A stretch of 64,000 nt of DNA, taken from contig NZ_AP027361.1 in NCBI RefSeq assembly GCF_030295915.1, positions 2,852,001-2,916,000 of the forward strand, in the 5' to 3' direction. Positions 24,597-34,086 of this stretch are shown in pieces. The notes beneath the pieces were generated by a model that worked only from the letters and a program-made list of their open reading frames with translations, was not told the origin of the DNA and did no database searches. How positions within the stretch are numbered: position 1 is the stretch's first letter; each line of letters starts with the position of its first letter. The stretch comes from Thalassotalea sediminis (GTDB lineage Bacteria > Pseudomonadota > Gammaproteobacteria > Enterobacterales > Alteromonadaceae). The position numbers and the translations under genes were made by a program.

Positions 24597-26690
24597 TTAA
24601 AATTTTAAATTTTCTAATCCTTTAGCAAAGCTTTCTTTAATTGTAGCCCAATCCGACTGTTGACTTATTATTTTTGGCGTTACCAATACAACGAGTTCAG
24701 TTTTATCAGTGTCCTCGTTATCACTTCTAAATAAGTGGCCTAATACTGGTATTGACCCCAAAACCGGTACTGACGTTGCTCCTCTATTTATTGAGTGACT
24801 AATCAAACCGCCAAGCATAACCGTTTGACCATCTCCGGCGACAACTTCTGTACTAATTGCACGTTCGAAAACAGCAGGCGTTTCCAAGGAATTGGAACCC
24901 GATGATATTGAAGAGTTACTCTGTGATATTGTCATTATAACTGTGCCTTGAGCATTTACTGTAGGAGTAACACTCAATACTAAACCAGTTTTTCTGTATT
25001 GAATTGATGTTGTTTGACGATCTCCACCAATTGGGTCAGTTGTTGTACTGCCAACTGTTGGTATGTCATCACCAACACTTATCGTGGCTGCAACGCCATC
25101 TCTTACGACTAATGTAGGACGTGATAGGACATTTATTAAGCCATCTGTTTGACTTAAGTTAAAAGAGAACTCCCCAGGTAACCCTACTATCGAATATTTA
25201 AAACCCGACTTACTGCTGAATGAAAAATCTTCAGTCTTGTCGCCAGATGCTCCGTTTTTCAATGCAAACTCTACACCTTTAGCAAACACTCCTGTTAACT
25301 TTACTTCAGCAATTACGACTTCCATCATCACCTGCTTTGGTAATACATCCAATTGTCTAATTATTGGTTGTAACTCTTGATAATGTTTGCCAGAAGAATA
25401 AAAAATTAACGCATTGGCTCTTTCATCAACGACTAAGTTTATATTGTCGCCCTTAATAGAAAGGCTTTTATTCTGATTTTTACCTGATTGTGTGGTATTA
25501 GGTAATACATTTTGCCCATTGCTAGTGTCAAAACTTCCTGGGTTATCTGCTGACATACTACTTTGAGCTTTTAGCAACGGCATTAAAGACATGCCAAGAT
25601 CAGAGGCTCGTGCAAATTTGGGATGGTATATATAGTAACTTTGCTCACTACCTGTTGCAGGCTTATCAATAATTGAACTCCAGTGCTGTACACGAGAAAG
25701 AATTCTTTCGCTTGTAGCAAAGACTACGACTTTTCCGAGATGCTCTAACGGAATAAAACTTACGCTAGCTGCATTTTTAGCACTAGAAAAATTAGTAGAA
25801 ATACCATCTTGAGCCAATAATTCTGAAACTTTTGTAATAAAAGTCGATGAATCTATATAGGAAAAGCTTAATAAAGCTGCTGGTTTATTATAGAGCATTG
25901 GGCTGTCTAACATTTCAAGTAAAGACAAAGTTCTTAAAACCTGCTCGCGTTTACCTTCTATTATTACAGCGCCATCATCCGCATCTAAGGTAATTCTTGC
26001 GTCGACTAAATTCGCTAATGTATTCCTTAGCCCTCTAGACACTTTATAATGCAAAGGAACCAACTGCGTAATTACTCCAGAAACGGTAGGCACATCACTT
26101 GCAGTTCTACCAAATCCAAATGCTTTATCTGATTTCGCTCCACTTTTAGGAATTGGAACGACGTAAAACACATCATCATTTAATGTAATAGTGGCGTTAT
26201 TTTGCTGTAAGATATTTTGAACTAACTGAAAAAGTCGTCGAGCTGTTACTTCTTCTTTAAGCTCCATTGTAACTGGTGTAGAGTTACTTTTAATTGAGGG
26301 TTCAATTAAATATGACACACTTAATAAATCACTTAGAACATAATGTAAAAATTCATTCAACGGTAACGAATTCAGCGTAACTTTATAAGTTTTTTCTACA
26401 TTAAAATATTTTGTTAAGTCTACTTCTAAAACATTATTAACGTTTCCTACTGAAGGTGAAGATAACCTAATAAAAGAACCTAGTTCATCTCTTTCTTTTG
26501 CGGCCTCCAATGAGCTTATATGTGCTTCACTAGTTCCTTTTTTATTTTCTAAAAAGGAACCTTCTAATGTTACTTTATTCGTGGAAATAGCTGCCTCTGG
26601 CTTTACCATTGACGTACAACTACTTGTAGAACCTACTATTAAAACTAAAGCAAGCAAATGCGTACTTTTTCCAAGACTATTTATCTTCAT
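24597..26690 (-). CDS. gspD: Type II secretion outer-membrane secretin
   Basis: 697 residues from the ATG at 26690. The signal peptide ends in a lipobox (LIVGSTSSC), so it is probably a lipoprotein. An earlier frame start lies further inside the upstream gene. N-domains include an STN/N1-like region (KVTLNSLPLNEFLHYVLSDLL). VVIAEVKL marks the entry to the secretin domain. VLSRPTLVVRDG, VGDDIPTV and VMLGGLI, then VPVLGSIPVLGHLF and ELVVLVTPKII are the family hallmarks. It forms the gated outer-membrane channel. It is the last gene of the operon, unlike the usual C-D-first order. The start overlaps the GspC-like gene by 14 bases. Confidence 0.9.
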   Translation of the reverse strand: MKINSLGKSTHLLALVLIVGSTSSCTSMVKPEAAISTNKVTLEGSFLENKKGTSEAHISSLEAAKERDELGSFIRLSSPSVGNVNNVLEVDLTKYFNVEKTYKVTLNSLPLNEFLHYVLSDLLSVSYLIEPSIKSNSTPVTMELKEEVTARRLFQLVQNILQQNNATITLNDDVFYVVPIPKSGAKSDKAFGFGRTASDVPTVSGVITQLVPLHYKVSRGLRNTLANLVDARITLDADDGAVIIEGKREQVLRTLSLLEMLDSPMLYNKPAALLSFSYIDSSTFITKVSELLAQDGISTNFSSAKNAASVSFIPLEHLGKVVVFATSERILSRVQHWSSIIDKPATGSEQSYYIYHPKFARASDLGMSLMPLLKAQSSMSADNPGSFDTSNGQNVLPNTTQSGKNQNKSLSIKGDNINLVVDERANALIFYSSGKHYQELQPIIRQLDVLPKQVMMEVVIAEVKLTGVFAKGVEFALKNGASGDKTEDFSFSSKSGFKYSIVGLPGEFSFNLSQTDGLINVLSRPTLVVRDGVAATISVGDDIPTVGSTTTDPIGGDRQTTSIQYRKTGLVLSVTPTVNAQGTVIMTISQSNSSISSGSNSLETPAVFERAISTEVVAGDGQTVMLGGLISHSINRGATSVPVLGSIPVLGHLFRSDNEDTDKTELVVLVTPKIISQQSDWATIKESFAKGLENLKF

Positions 26691-27168
26691 TTTTACTTCG
26701 CTCAAAAATTTTGTGCATTGTAGTTCGGTCATTATGCGTTAAAAATACTTTGTCAGATTCGATTCGCTTTAATTTAATATTTTCAACAATTTGTTCACCT
26801 TCACTAATTTTTAATATTTCTTTGTTTTTAGACTGCAATAAAATAAACGGAGTTTCTTCATTAAAAAAGATCCCTAACAATAAGAATTTTATCCCATTGA
26901 TTGTAAGTAATTGGTTATTATCCAACTCATTATCATTCTCATTTTTGACACTATTTGCTAATGCTTTCGCTTCATCAGCATCTTCTTGTATTTTTATCCA
27001 CTGTTTTTCTAAACCTATTAGCTCTTTATTAGGATACTCAGGTTGGAGGAAAATAACACTTTCTATAGCAAAACCGTCTGTTCTCCCGCTTTCAAGCTGG
27101 TTACTGTCCAAGCTTGATATCATAAAAACGAGGGTAAGTAACATCAATAGAACAAATATGTGTTTCAT
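26677..27168 (-). CDS. Short GspC-like inner-membrane connector
   Basis: 163 residues with one N-terminal membrane anchor (HIFVLLMLLTLVFMISS), a short linker and a C-terminal homology-region-like fold. GIKFLLLGIFFNEETPF, KISEGEQIVENIKL and RIESDKVFLTHND follow the GspC HR/PilP pattern (L-x-G, y-x-x-G-x-x-I, I-x-x-D-x-V-x-L). Canonical GspC is about 270-300 residues with a PDZ or coiled-coil substrate-recognition domain, which is absent here. It probably links the secretin to the inner-membrane platform. It overlaps the GspM-like gene by 4 bases (ATGA) and the secretin gene by 14. Confidence 0.65.
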   Translation of the reverse strand: MKHIFVLLMLLTLVFMISSLDSNQLESGRTDGFAIESVIFLQPEYPNKELIGLEKQWIKIQEDADEAKALANSVKNENDNELDNNQLLTINGIKFLLLGIFFNEETPFILLQSKNKEILKISEGEQIVENIKLKRIESDKVFLTHNDRTTMHKIFERSKNEDK

Positions 27169-27728
27169 TTAGATGCCTCAGTTGACGTATTAAACACAAA
27201 TAACTGTAATACTATAGATACCTTATCACGCACTGCTCCAGTAATCCGCCTTGCTCTGAAGTTAAAGTCGCCAATTCTAATTAGCGGCTTGGAGGATTCA
27301 ATTGCACGGGTCACTTTGACGACACATACAGGAGCACCTTCAATTCTAGTTTCTAACTCCCACATACTTGTTTCTTTTGTTAACTTTTTTTCATTTTTCC
27401 ATGCAAGAAGTTCAATTTCGCATTGTGAGTTAGTAATGATTTTTTCAACTTTTTGCTGCACGTATATTTTAAACTCAGACTCATCTTTGTAATTAAACAT
27501 ATATTGAGTTACTTTTGCATTTTCTTCTCTAACTACATTTAATTGCTTATCTAAATCTTCACCTTTGTCAACAAGGTTTTCTGACTTTAAGAGTTGTCTT
27601 TGCTGCATCGAAATATCTTGCTGAAACACTTCCATGCGCTCCCAAAGCGGTAATGTAACATAATTAGCAACGATTAGAACAAGCAAAATTATGCAGTAAT
27701 GTTGGTACTTTATTAAAATTTGCTTCAT
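27165..27728 (-). CDS. GspM/PilO-like assembly platform protein
   Basis: 187 residues. A membrane helix near the N-terminus (CIILLVLIVANYVTLPL) is followed by a coiled coil (residues about 35-75) and a small alpha/beta domain. This is the layout of GspM and PilO. Sequence conservation in this family is low, so the assignment rests on topology, size and position between the GspL-like and GspC-like genes. It would pair with GspL in the periplasm. Start and stop overlap its neighbours by 4 bases on both sides, indicating tight translational coupling. Confidence 0.65.
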   Translation of the reverse strand: MKQILIKYQHYCIILLVLIVANYVTLPLWERMEVFQQDISMQQRQLLKSENLVDKGEDLDKQLNVVREENAKVTQYMFNYKDESEFKIYVQQKVEKIITNSQCEIELLAWKNEKKLTKETSMWELETRIEGAPVCVVKVTRAIESSKPLIRIGDFNFRARRITGAVRDKVSIVLQLFVFNTSTEASK

Positions 27729-28846
27729 TCTGTACCTCTATAGTTCAATGATATTGTAAATAAGTCATCACCACGACTTTTTCTCACTGCTCCTACAAAT
27801 GAAGCCTGTGATACAGAACCCAAATTATTTAACGCATTCAAAACTCTTGATGCTTTTTCTGCTCTGCCTCTCAACTCAATACCACTAGAAGTTCTAAAAT
27901 AGCCAGAAATTTCCATGCCATTCTCGATAGCGACTGAAAATATATCCCACATAGGCGTAACTAAACTAAAACGAGAAAACTCCTCGTTTAAAATAACAAG
28001 CCTATTTTGCAAAGCATCAAGCTGTTGTTTGTTAGATATAAGTGTTCTAGCTTCCTGCGACAAGCTTTGATTTTGTTTTTGAATATTGCCCTGCTTCAAA
28101 TAATAATAACCATTAGCGAATAACAAAAAACAAGTTGCTGTTAAGACAGGAATAACATAAAGAGAGTGTAATAACTTTGTATTAAGGAATTCTAAAAGAT
28201 TGATGGATACAATATTTTTATATTGATGCATCGGAAGTAATTCCAACCTTTCTAATAAGTAATTTGCGTACTTCTCTTGCTCTACAGTTTGGTGCGGGGT
28301 ATTTAATGGAACACCAATACTAGCCTTAAATGCAGCAATATCACTTAACATACCTTTTTGATATGCACTTTGAACTTTGCTATCAGAGTACGCCCAAAAC
28401 AGGTTTCCTGCGGGGGTATTCAGATTTAATATTTTCCTTTCTTGCTTATTAACATTTGTTTTTAATAATTCACCTTCAGGAATTAATAATGTTTTCTTAT
28501 TTAATTGGTTTTCTAATGACTTATTGAAGTTGATCGTTTTAACATCAAACCCATCTTGCTCTTTATTCTCCCTGATCAACTGAATTGGTTTAATGCTAGC
28601 AACAGCCTGCCGCTGTATTTTTAATAGACTATTTAATTCTTTCCTACTTATAGCAGAATAAGTTTTCACACTCTCTACGTAATGTTGTCTAGCAACAATC
28701 ATTATAAAACGCGGATTAGTTAAGGTCGAAAAACCGTCAGTTTTCAGTTCATAGCATTTGTCAGCAATATACCCGACATACCTACTCAACAATTGACGAA
28801 TTTTTTTATTTTTGGTCAAAAACTTTAAATTCAAACTTTGTTCCAT
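27725..28846 (-). CDS. GspL-like assembly platform protein
   Basis: 373 residues. A long cytoplasmic part (1-225), poorly conserved but in the position of the GspL actin-like domain that binds GspE, precedes one membrane helix (SLYVIPVLTATCFLLFANGYYYL). A periplasmic coiled coil and ferredoxin-like domain follow (ending GDDLFTISLNYRGTE). This matches GspL/PilM-N topology and approximate size. It overlaps gspK by 16 bases and the GspM-like gene by 4. The assignment is from topology and operon position; the divergent sequence is notable. Confidence 0.65.
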   Translation of the reverse strand: MEQSLNLKFLTKNKKIRQLLSRYVGYIADKCYELKTDGFSTLTNPRFIMIVARQHYVESVKTYSAISRKELNSLLKIQRQAVASIKPIQLIRENKEQDGFDVKTINFNKSLENQLNKKTLLIPEGELLKTNVNKQERKILNLNTPAGNLFWAYSDSKVQSAYQKGMLSDIAAFKASIGVPLNTPHQTVEQEKYANYLLERLELLPMHQYKNIVSINLLEFLNTKLLHSLYVIPVLTATCFLLFANGYYYLKQGNIQKQNQSLSQEARTLISNKQQLDALQNRLVILNEEFSRFSLVTPMWDIFSVAIENGMEISGYFRTSSGIELRGRAEKASRVLNALNNLGSVSQASFVGAVRKSRGDDLFTISLNYRGTE

Positions 28847-29721
28847 ACGATATTTTTAACCGTTATTGGCTTGTATACATCAAGCGGATTTATTTCTACA
28901 ACGAAAGCTTTAGTTACTTGTCTTCCATCTTCATAAGCTCGTAATTCTACTCTAAACTTATTACCAGTAGCAAAGACAATATTTTCATCACCTTCTATAC
29001 CCGTAAGTTTGAAAAATTCGAGAAAAGTAAGTTCATTTATGTCGCGCAGTCTTATTATTGCGTCAGCTTTGTCGTCATTATTCAAAAATGCCCGTAGAAG
29101 CTTTTCTGGAGCCAGCATGGGATTAAAACCTCGTACATAAGAAAGAGAGAAGTACTTTGACCAAACGCTCTGGTCAAAGTACTCTCCATTACGAATAAGT
29201 TCTAGCTCATGCATCGATTGAATTGGCCCATTTCTTGGCCCTATCTTTCCAACTTGCTGATAGAAGTGTCTTTCTGCACCATTTAACCTGTTTAAATCAT
29301 CCTCATCAATCCAATCTTTGAGTGAATCTATGAACTCTCTAATTGCACCTTCTTTATACCCCAACGAAATGAGTAATCTGTTAGTTAGCGTTTTATCTAA
29401 CATATTAATGCTCAGCAACCCATTCATTCCCTGTATACGAGCTTCAACGTTATCATTAATGTGAAAACTTTTATTATGAAAGTTCCATTTTGATGTTAAT
29501 GGGTTTTTAGTTTCTTTCCTAATTGCTTTCTCAGATAGTAAGGCGATAAATAACTCAGATTGTGCATTTTCAATTTGTAATTCCAGCTCACTGGCAACTT
29601 GAACATCAACCGTCAATTTAACTTGTTGTCTGATGCTTTGCGTAATGAAAAGAGCCAACGTTGTGATAATCATAGTGATAATCAGAACTTGGACTAATGC
29701 AATGCCTTTAGTGTTATTCAA
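28831..29721 (-). CDS. gspK: Minor pseudopilin GspK
   Basis: 296 residues, much longer than other pseudopilins, as GspK is. The prepilin-like N-terminus is KGIALVQVLIITMIITTLALF, lacking the Glu at +5 as GspK proteins do. A large alpha domain follows (NMLDKTL, DSLKDWIDEDD, GPRNGPIQSMHELELI), whose DWID-type segment is a GspK hallmark. It caps the pseudopilus tip with GspI and GspJ. The start is TTG, with GAGGA seven bases upstream, directly after the gspJ stop. Confidence 0.85.
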   Translation of the reverse strand: MNNTKGIALVQVLIITMIITTLALFITQSIRQQVKLTVDVQVASELELQIENAQSELFIALLSEKAIRKETKNPLTSKWNFHNKSFHINDNVEARIQGMNGLLSINMLDKTLTNRLLISLGYKEGAIREFIDSLKDWIDEDDLNRLNGAERHFYQQVGKIGPRNGPIQSMHELELIRNGEYFDQSVWSKYFSLSYVRGFNPMLAPEKLLRAFLNNDDKADAIIRLRDINELTFLEFFKLTGIEGDENIVFATGNKFRVELRAYEDGRQVTKAFVVEINPLDVYKPITVKNIVWNKV

Positions 29722-30435
29722 TCAAATATCCTCATTTATCGCTTTAACTAAATAACTAGATGCATCAAAGATAAAAAAAACAAGCTGCTCTGAAGTACTA
29801 TCTTTAAAGTCAACATTTACTTTTACATTGATTGGAAATATACGATTTTCATCTAAAATATGTTGATTATACCAAGATATTTTTTTTGAATTATCACGTG
29901 TTTCCAATTCTCGAGTGCTATTGACAAATTGTTGATAATCTCTAAAAGAGAGCCAACCAAAATAAGAAAATTGTAGGGTCGATATATTGTCTAATAAGAC
30001 AACTTCATGCTCCCAAACAATAGGTTCATTTATACTTTTGAAAACAGTATTTTTTAAGGACTTTTCTCTGTAAACAAGTAATTTATCGTCACCCTTTTCA
30101 ACTAATGCAAATTCAACAATTGATTTTTCTTGGCTATATATACCTGCCTGAGTAATAAAACTAGTAGAGCTAGAATTTCCTATAAAATATAGACTTAACT
30201 GGTCGTCAGCATTTCTTATCACATAAGGGCTAATTCCTTCAAATACCCTGCTGATAGAAATTAAATGCATACCAGCTTGTGATTTTTTCCAATAATGATT
30301 CACTTGCTTTTTCCAATTATCTGAATAGATACTATATGCATAATAACCAGAATATAGAACTAGCATTAACAGACTCGATGCAATCATTAACTCGATAAGA
30401 GTAAAGCCTGATTGCCTTTTAGTTTTATTTACCAT
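29722..30435 (-). CDS. gspJ: Minor pseudopilin GspJ
   Basis: 237 residues with a type IV prepilin-like leader and hydrophobic helix, SGFTLIELMIASSLLMLVLY, cleaved after Gly with Glu at +5. Position between gspI and gspK and the size fit GspJ, a tip pseudopilin. The later part (LLDNISTLQFSYFGW) resembles the conserved GspJ strand region. It needs a prepilin peptidase encoded outside this cluster. It overlaps the end of gspI by 7 bases. Confidence 0.8.
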   Translation of the reverse strand: MVNKTKRQSGFTLIELMIASSLLMLVLYSGYYAYSIYSDNWKKQVNHYWKKSQAGMHLISISRVFEGISPYVIRNADDQLSLYFIGNSSSTSFITQAGIYSQEKSIVEFALVEKGDDKLLVYREKSLKNTVFKSINEPIVWEHEVVLLDNISTLQFSYFGWLSFRDYQQFVNSTRELETRDNSKKISWYNQHILDENRIFPINVKVNVDFKDSTSEQLVFFIFDASSYLVKAINEDI

Positions 30436-30848
30436 GTGACAACTTTTAATTCATAATTTCTATTAAAACTTTGCTGTGCCGCTGTTACTTGCACATTAAA
30501 AAAACCAAATTTAGCAGGCCAATTAATTTCACTGTAATCATCATAGGGCGGAGCTAAAAAAAGCTCTCTAGTAGCATTCCACTTATAGGAAACTTTTAGT
30601 ATTTCAAAGCTACCTGAAAAACTAGTTGAACGTTTGTCTTCAGCCATCGCCCTTAAGTCAAAATTTATTCGCTTATTAGCTAATGACATAGATTGAAAAA
30701 AATTTACACGTTGAATTGATTTTTTTGAGGCTATAGAGGATGAACTGTAAATCTCTGCAACAAGTGAAATTGAAGAAAAAAGTATTATTGCGGCGATTAA
30801 TACTTCAATTAATGTAAACCCCTCTATGCTAACTCTTCTCTTTATCAT
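30429..30848 (-). CDS. gspI: Minor pseudopilin GspI
   Basis: About 140 residues from the ATG at 30848, just before the prepilin motif EGFTLIEVLIAAIILFSSIS. An earlier in-frame ATG at 30896 would give a 16-residue longer leader and a 68-base overlap with gspH, so I prefer the shorter form. Size and motif suit GspI, which nucleates the pseudopilus tip. Overlap with gspH remains about 20 bases. Confidence 0.75.
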   Translation of the reverse strand: MIKRRVSIEGFTLIEVLIAAIILFSSISLVAEIYSSSSIASKKSIQRVNFFQSMSLANKRINFDLRAMAEDKRSTSFSGSFEILKVSYKWNATRELFLAPPYDDYSEINWPAKFGFFNVQVTAAQQSFNRNYELKVVTW

Positions 30849-31245
30849 ACTTTTTATAAATACCTTTAATAGTGAAAAATGATATTTTATCGTCACTAAT
30901 GATAGAAAAAGTTTGAGGCGTTACAACTGCTGAAGTATTTATATGAAAACTATTTGGCACAAAAGTTAACTCTTCAAATGAAATAATTTCAGAATTATCC
31001 AGTTGAATAATTTCAAAAATATTTTCTCTCAATTCAACTCTAATAGTGTTGCCATTATAAAAAGCTTTGTAGCCGAGTTGTTTAAAAAGCTGGCGTACCT
31101 TTTCAATTTCTACCTGTTTTTTATGTTGAGATACTGATTTCGTTAATAACGCACCTGTTAGCCCCATAATTACTGACATAATAGCCATTACGACAACTAG
31201 TTCAATTAAAGAAAAACCTTTAAATTTTCTAAAATGGGACATCAT
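30829..31245 (-). CDS. gspH: Minor pseudopilin GspH
   Basis: 138 residues with the prepilin leader KGFSLIELVVVMAIMSVIMG (cleavage after Gly, Glu at +5) and a short beta-rich domain. The position between gspF and gspI identifies it as GspH. It has two consecutive ATG codons at its start, either of which would serve. It overlaps gspF by 17 bases and gspI by about 20 bases. Confidence 0.8.
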   Translation of the reverse strand: MMSHFRKFKGFSLIELVVVMAIMSVIMGLTGALLTKSVSQHKKQVEIEKVRQLFKQLGYKAFYNGNTIRVELRENIFEIIQLDNSEIISFEELTFVPNSFHINTSAVVTPQTFSIISDDKISFFTIKGIYKKYDKEKS

Positions 31246-32431
31246 TAATTGAAACCATACTCATGAGCATTGAAATTACGATCCCACCAACGAACCCTCC
31301 CATAAAAATAAGCATAATAGGTTCAAGCATAGTTGTTAACCGATTGATTACAGCTTCCAGGTCTTGTCGGCTTCTTTTTGCAACTTCATTAAATACTGTA
31401 GAAAGCCTACCAGTTTCCTCACCCACTTGGATTATCGATAGAAAAAATTCGGGAAAAATTCTCGTTTTTGACAAAATCTGACTTAATTGCTTCCCTGTTT
31501 TCAATTGCTTTAATGCTTGTTTAGCATCTCTTCTCAGTTCCTCTTGCTTTAAAGTATTTGCCGTCAACTCTAATGTAGTATCTAACTGAAGCCCCGCCGA
31601 TAGCATCATAGCCATTGATTGAGAAAACCGAATACGTTCTGCTGTTAATATAATTTTTCCAATGCCCGGCATATGAGAACACTTAACATAAAACCAACTT
31701 TTAACTTGAGGGCGTTTCAAACCATAAAATAGTATTATTATTGAAGCCAACACTCCTCCAACAATAAAAAGTTCATAATTCACAAAAAAATTACTTGTAT
31801 TTACAATAACTTGCGTATACCAAGGCGCCAACGAAAGATCGGTAAAAATGGAGGCCATTTTGGGCACAATAAAGGTTAGTACAAAATAAATAGCTAGAAC
31901 ACACACACATAAAATAACAGAAGGATAAGTCAGTGCAGTTGTTATCTTTGATTTAAGGTCTTTTTGGAATTTAAGATCATCTGCAAGCTGCTGCAAAACC
32001 TCGGGTAAATTCCCAGAGGTTTCGCCTATTTTCAATAAGCTAATGTAAAGGGTTCCAAATAATGCTTCATGCTCATTAAATGCTTGACTCAAAGACATAC
32101 CTTTTTTTAAAGACATCGAAATTTGAGATAACAACCTATTTAATGCAGGACTAACATTAGACTTTCTAATAATATCAATGCCTTTGTCAACCCTGACACC
32201 ACTTTCTAATAATAAAGCCAATTCATTAGTAAAAAACTCTAAGTGATCTAATGTAACTTTCTGTTCAAACAACGTACTAAAAAGTGTTACCTGAGAAATA
32301 GATTTTAGCTCAATAGGAGCTAAATCTAGTGCATCCAATTTTTGTTGCGCAGCACTTTTACTAGACGCTGAAATAACTCCTTGATGCCTTTCTCCATTTG
32401 ACGCAATTGCCTTATATTCAAAATCAATCAC
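31229..32431 (-). CDS. gspF: T2SS inner-membrane platform protein GspF
   Basis: 400 residues, standard for GspF. FEYKAIASNGERHQGVI at the N-terminus and two T2SSF domains are clear: LALLLESGVRVDKGIDII with LKIGETSGNLPEVLQQL, then SMAMMLSAGLQLDTTLEL with IIQVGEETGRLSTVFNE. There are three membrane helices. It connects the GspE motor to the growing pseudopilus. It starts with GTG overlapping the gspE stop (GTGA), showing translational coupling. Confidence 0.92.
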   Translation of the reverse strand: MIDFEYKAIASNGERHQGVISASSKSAAQQKLDALDLAPIELKSISQVTLFSTLFEQKVTLDHLEFFTNELALLLESGVRVDKGIDIIRKSNVSPALNRLLSQISMSLKKGMSLSQAFNEHEALFGTLYISLLKIGETSGNLPEVLQQLADDLKFQKDLKSKITTALTYPSVILCVCVLAIYFVLTFIVPKMASIFTDLSLAPWYTQVIVNTSNFFVNYELFIVGGVLASIIILFYGLKRPQVKSWFYVKCSHMPGIGKIILTAERIRFSQSMAMMLSAGLQLDTTLELTANTLKQEELRRDAKQALKQLKTGKQLSQILSKTRIFPEFFLSIIQVGEETGRLSTVFNEVAKRSRQDLEAVINRLTTMLEPIMLIFMGGFVGGIVISMLMSMVSINDVPF

Positions 32432-34086
32432 CCTGCTACCCTTAATACTTCGTCAATGGTTGTAACACCGCAGATAACTTTATAAAAGCCATCTTCTAGC
32501 AGGTTTCTGCGTTTTAAACTGTAGTTGTATGAATTCGCCTGTTGAATAAAGTCACTACCCTTATTAAAAGACTTTATCTTGTCATCACATTGTAAATATT
32601 CATTAATTGCAACACGTCCTTTATAGCCACTATGGTTACAATATTCACACCCCACGGCTTCTAATAGACGTATTTCATTGGTATTACTATTTTCTGCGAC
32701 TTCTTGGAGTGGATAGTTCTGTAAAATTTCATCTCTATTAGGGTTTTCTATTGCACAATTAGTACATAATTTTCTTGCCAGTCGCTGCGCCACCACTGAA
32801 ATTAAAGCTGCATTCAGCAAAAACTCTTCAACGCCTAACTCAATCAATCGAGTATAAGCACTTGCGGCACTATTTGTATGAACAGTACTAAATACTAGAT
32901 GTCCTGTTAAAGCTGATTGCAACGCTATTTTAGCCGTTTCTGCATCACGAATCTCACCCACCATGATAATATCGGGATCTTGTCGTACAATTGAACGAAG
33001 ACCTGCGGCAAAATCAAAACCAATTTCAGGTTTCACCTGAACCTGATTAACACCTTCTAGCTGGTATTCAACAGGATCTTCTAAGGTAATTATTTTAACG
33101 TCTTCGTTATTTAGTTCATTCAGAAAAGTGTACAACGTTGTTGTTTTACCTGAACCTGTAGGACCTGTTAATAATATAACACCAGCAGTTTTCTTTAAAT
33201 CTTTCAGAATAAGTGACTGAGTATCCTTTGATAACCCTAAAACAGAAAGATCATAGGTAATAGAGTCTTTAACTAAAAAACGAAGAACAACACTTTCGCC
33301 TTCATTTAGTGGCAACGCAGAAACTCGAATATCAAGGTCTTGATTTGCAATTCTCATCGATATTTTCCCATCTTGTGGGCGCCTCTTTTCCGCAATATCC
33401 ATACCAGATAAAATTTTGAGTCTGGTTATAATCGGTAGCTGCATTTTCAAAGATAAAGATTCTACTTCATGTAACATCCCATCAATTCTGTATCGAACAC
33501 GAAATCGATTCTTATAGGGCTCAAGATGCATATCTGAGGCCCCTCTTGCTAAAGCCTTTGTTATTAAAGAGTTGAGAAGATTTACGGTAGGGGCTTCTGA
33601 GGCAAGCTCTCTTAATTTTTCTTCTTCATCACCAGTAAGTTCAACATCTTCAGATAATGTTTCAGTTTTACTTTGAATTTCGAAAAAGAAGGTTTGGAGT
33701 TGTGGCTCTGTTGCAATAAATATTTTTGTTTCAACAGCATGCTCTTGCATGTACTGAATTAGTTTAAAATCTAACGGATCTTTGCAAGCTAATACCCACT
33801 TTTCCCCCTCACAAGAAACCAACAGACAATTTAAAACCTTTAATTCCTTGAGAATATTAAAGTCAACATCAGGTAACTGCCAATTGGAAAATTTTTCTGG
33901 GTCAAATAGCTCGTACCCAAGTACTTTACTATACAAAGGTGCTAAATCATCTTCAGTTAAGCACCCCATATTCACAAGAATATTTTCAAGCCTACCATCA
34001 TACCTATTTTGAAATGATTTTGCTTTTTCAAGATCCTCAAAACTAACAGAGAATTGCTCCATTAATGGCTTGGTGAATTCAATCAT
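32428..34086 (-). CDS. gspE: T2SS ATPase GspE
   Basis: A 552-residue secretion ATPase. It has an N-terminal T2SSE/MshEN domain, Walker A GPTGSGKTT (308-316), a Walker B region DPDIIMVGEIRD (370-381), His-box STVHTNSA and a zinc-binding tetracysteine (C441, C444, C480, C483). It powers pseudopilus assembly from the cytoplasmic face. The ATG overlaps the gspG stop (ATGA). Order gspG-E-F at the head of the operon differs from the canonical C-D-E-F-G. Confidence 0.92.
   Translation of the reverse strand: MIEFTKPLMEQFSVSFEDLEKAKSFQNRYDGRLENILVNMGCLTEDDLAPLYSKVLGYELFDPEKFSNWQLPDVDFNILKELKVLNCLLVSCEGEKWVLACKDPLDFKLIQYMQEHAVETKIFIATEPQLQTFFFEIQSKTETLSEDVELTGDEEEKLRELASEAPTVNLLNSLITKALARGASDMHLEPYKNRFRVRYRIDGMLHEVESLSLKMQLPIITRLKILSGMDIAEKRRPQDGKISMRIANQDLDIRVSALPLNEGESVVLRFLVKDSITYDLSVLGLSKDTQSLILKDLKKTAGVILLTGPTGSGKTTTLYTFLNELNNEDVKIITLEDPVEYQLEGVNQVQVKPEIGFDFAAGLRSIVRQDPDIIMVGEIRDAETAKIALQSALTGHLVFSTVHTNSAASAYTRLIELGVEEFLLNAALISVVAQRLARKLCTNCAIENPNRDEILQNYPLQEVAENSNTNEIRLLEAVGCEYCNHSGYKGRVAINEYLQCDDKIKSFNKGSDFIQQANSYNYSLKRRNLLEDGFYKVICGVTTIDEVLRVAG

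Noticed and set aside
26711..27172. 153-codon plus-strand open frame opposite the GspC-like gene
   Set aside because: It is antisense to a gene with clear family features and operon overlap, has Ser/Cys/Phe-rich shadow composition, and shows no ribosome site or domain.
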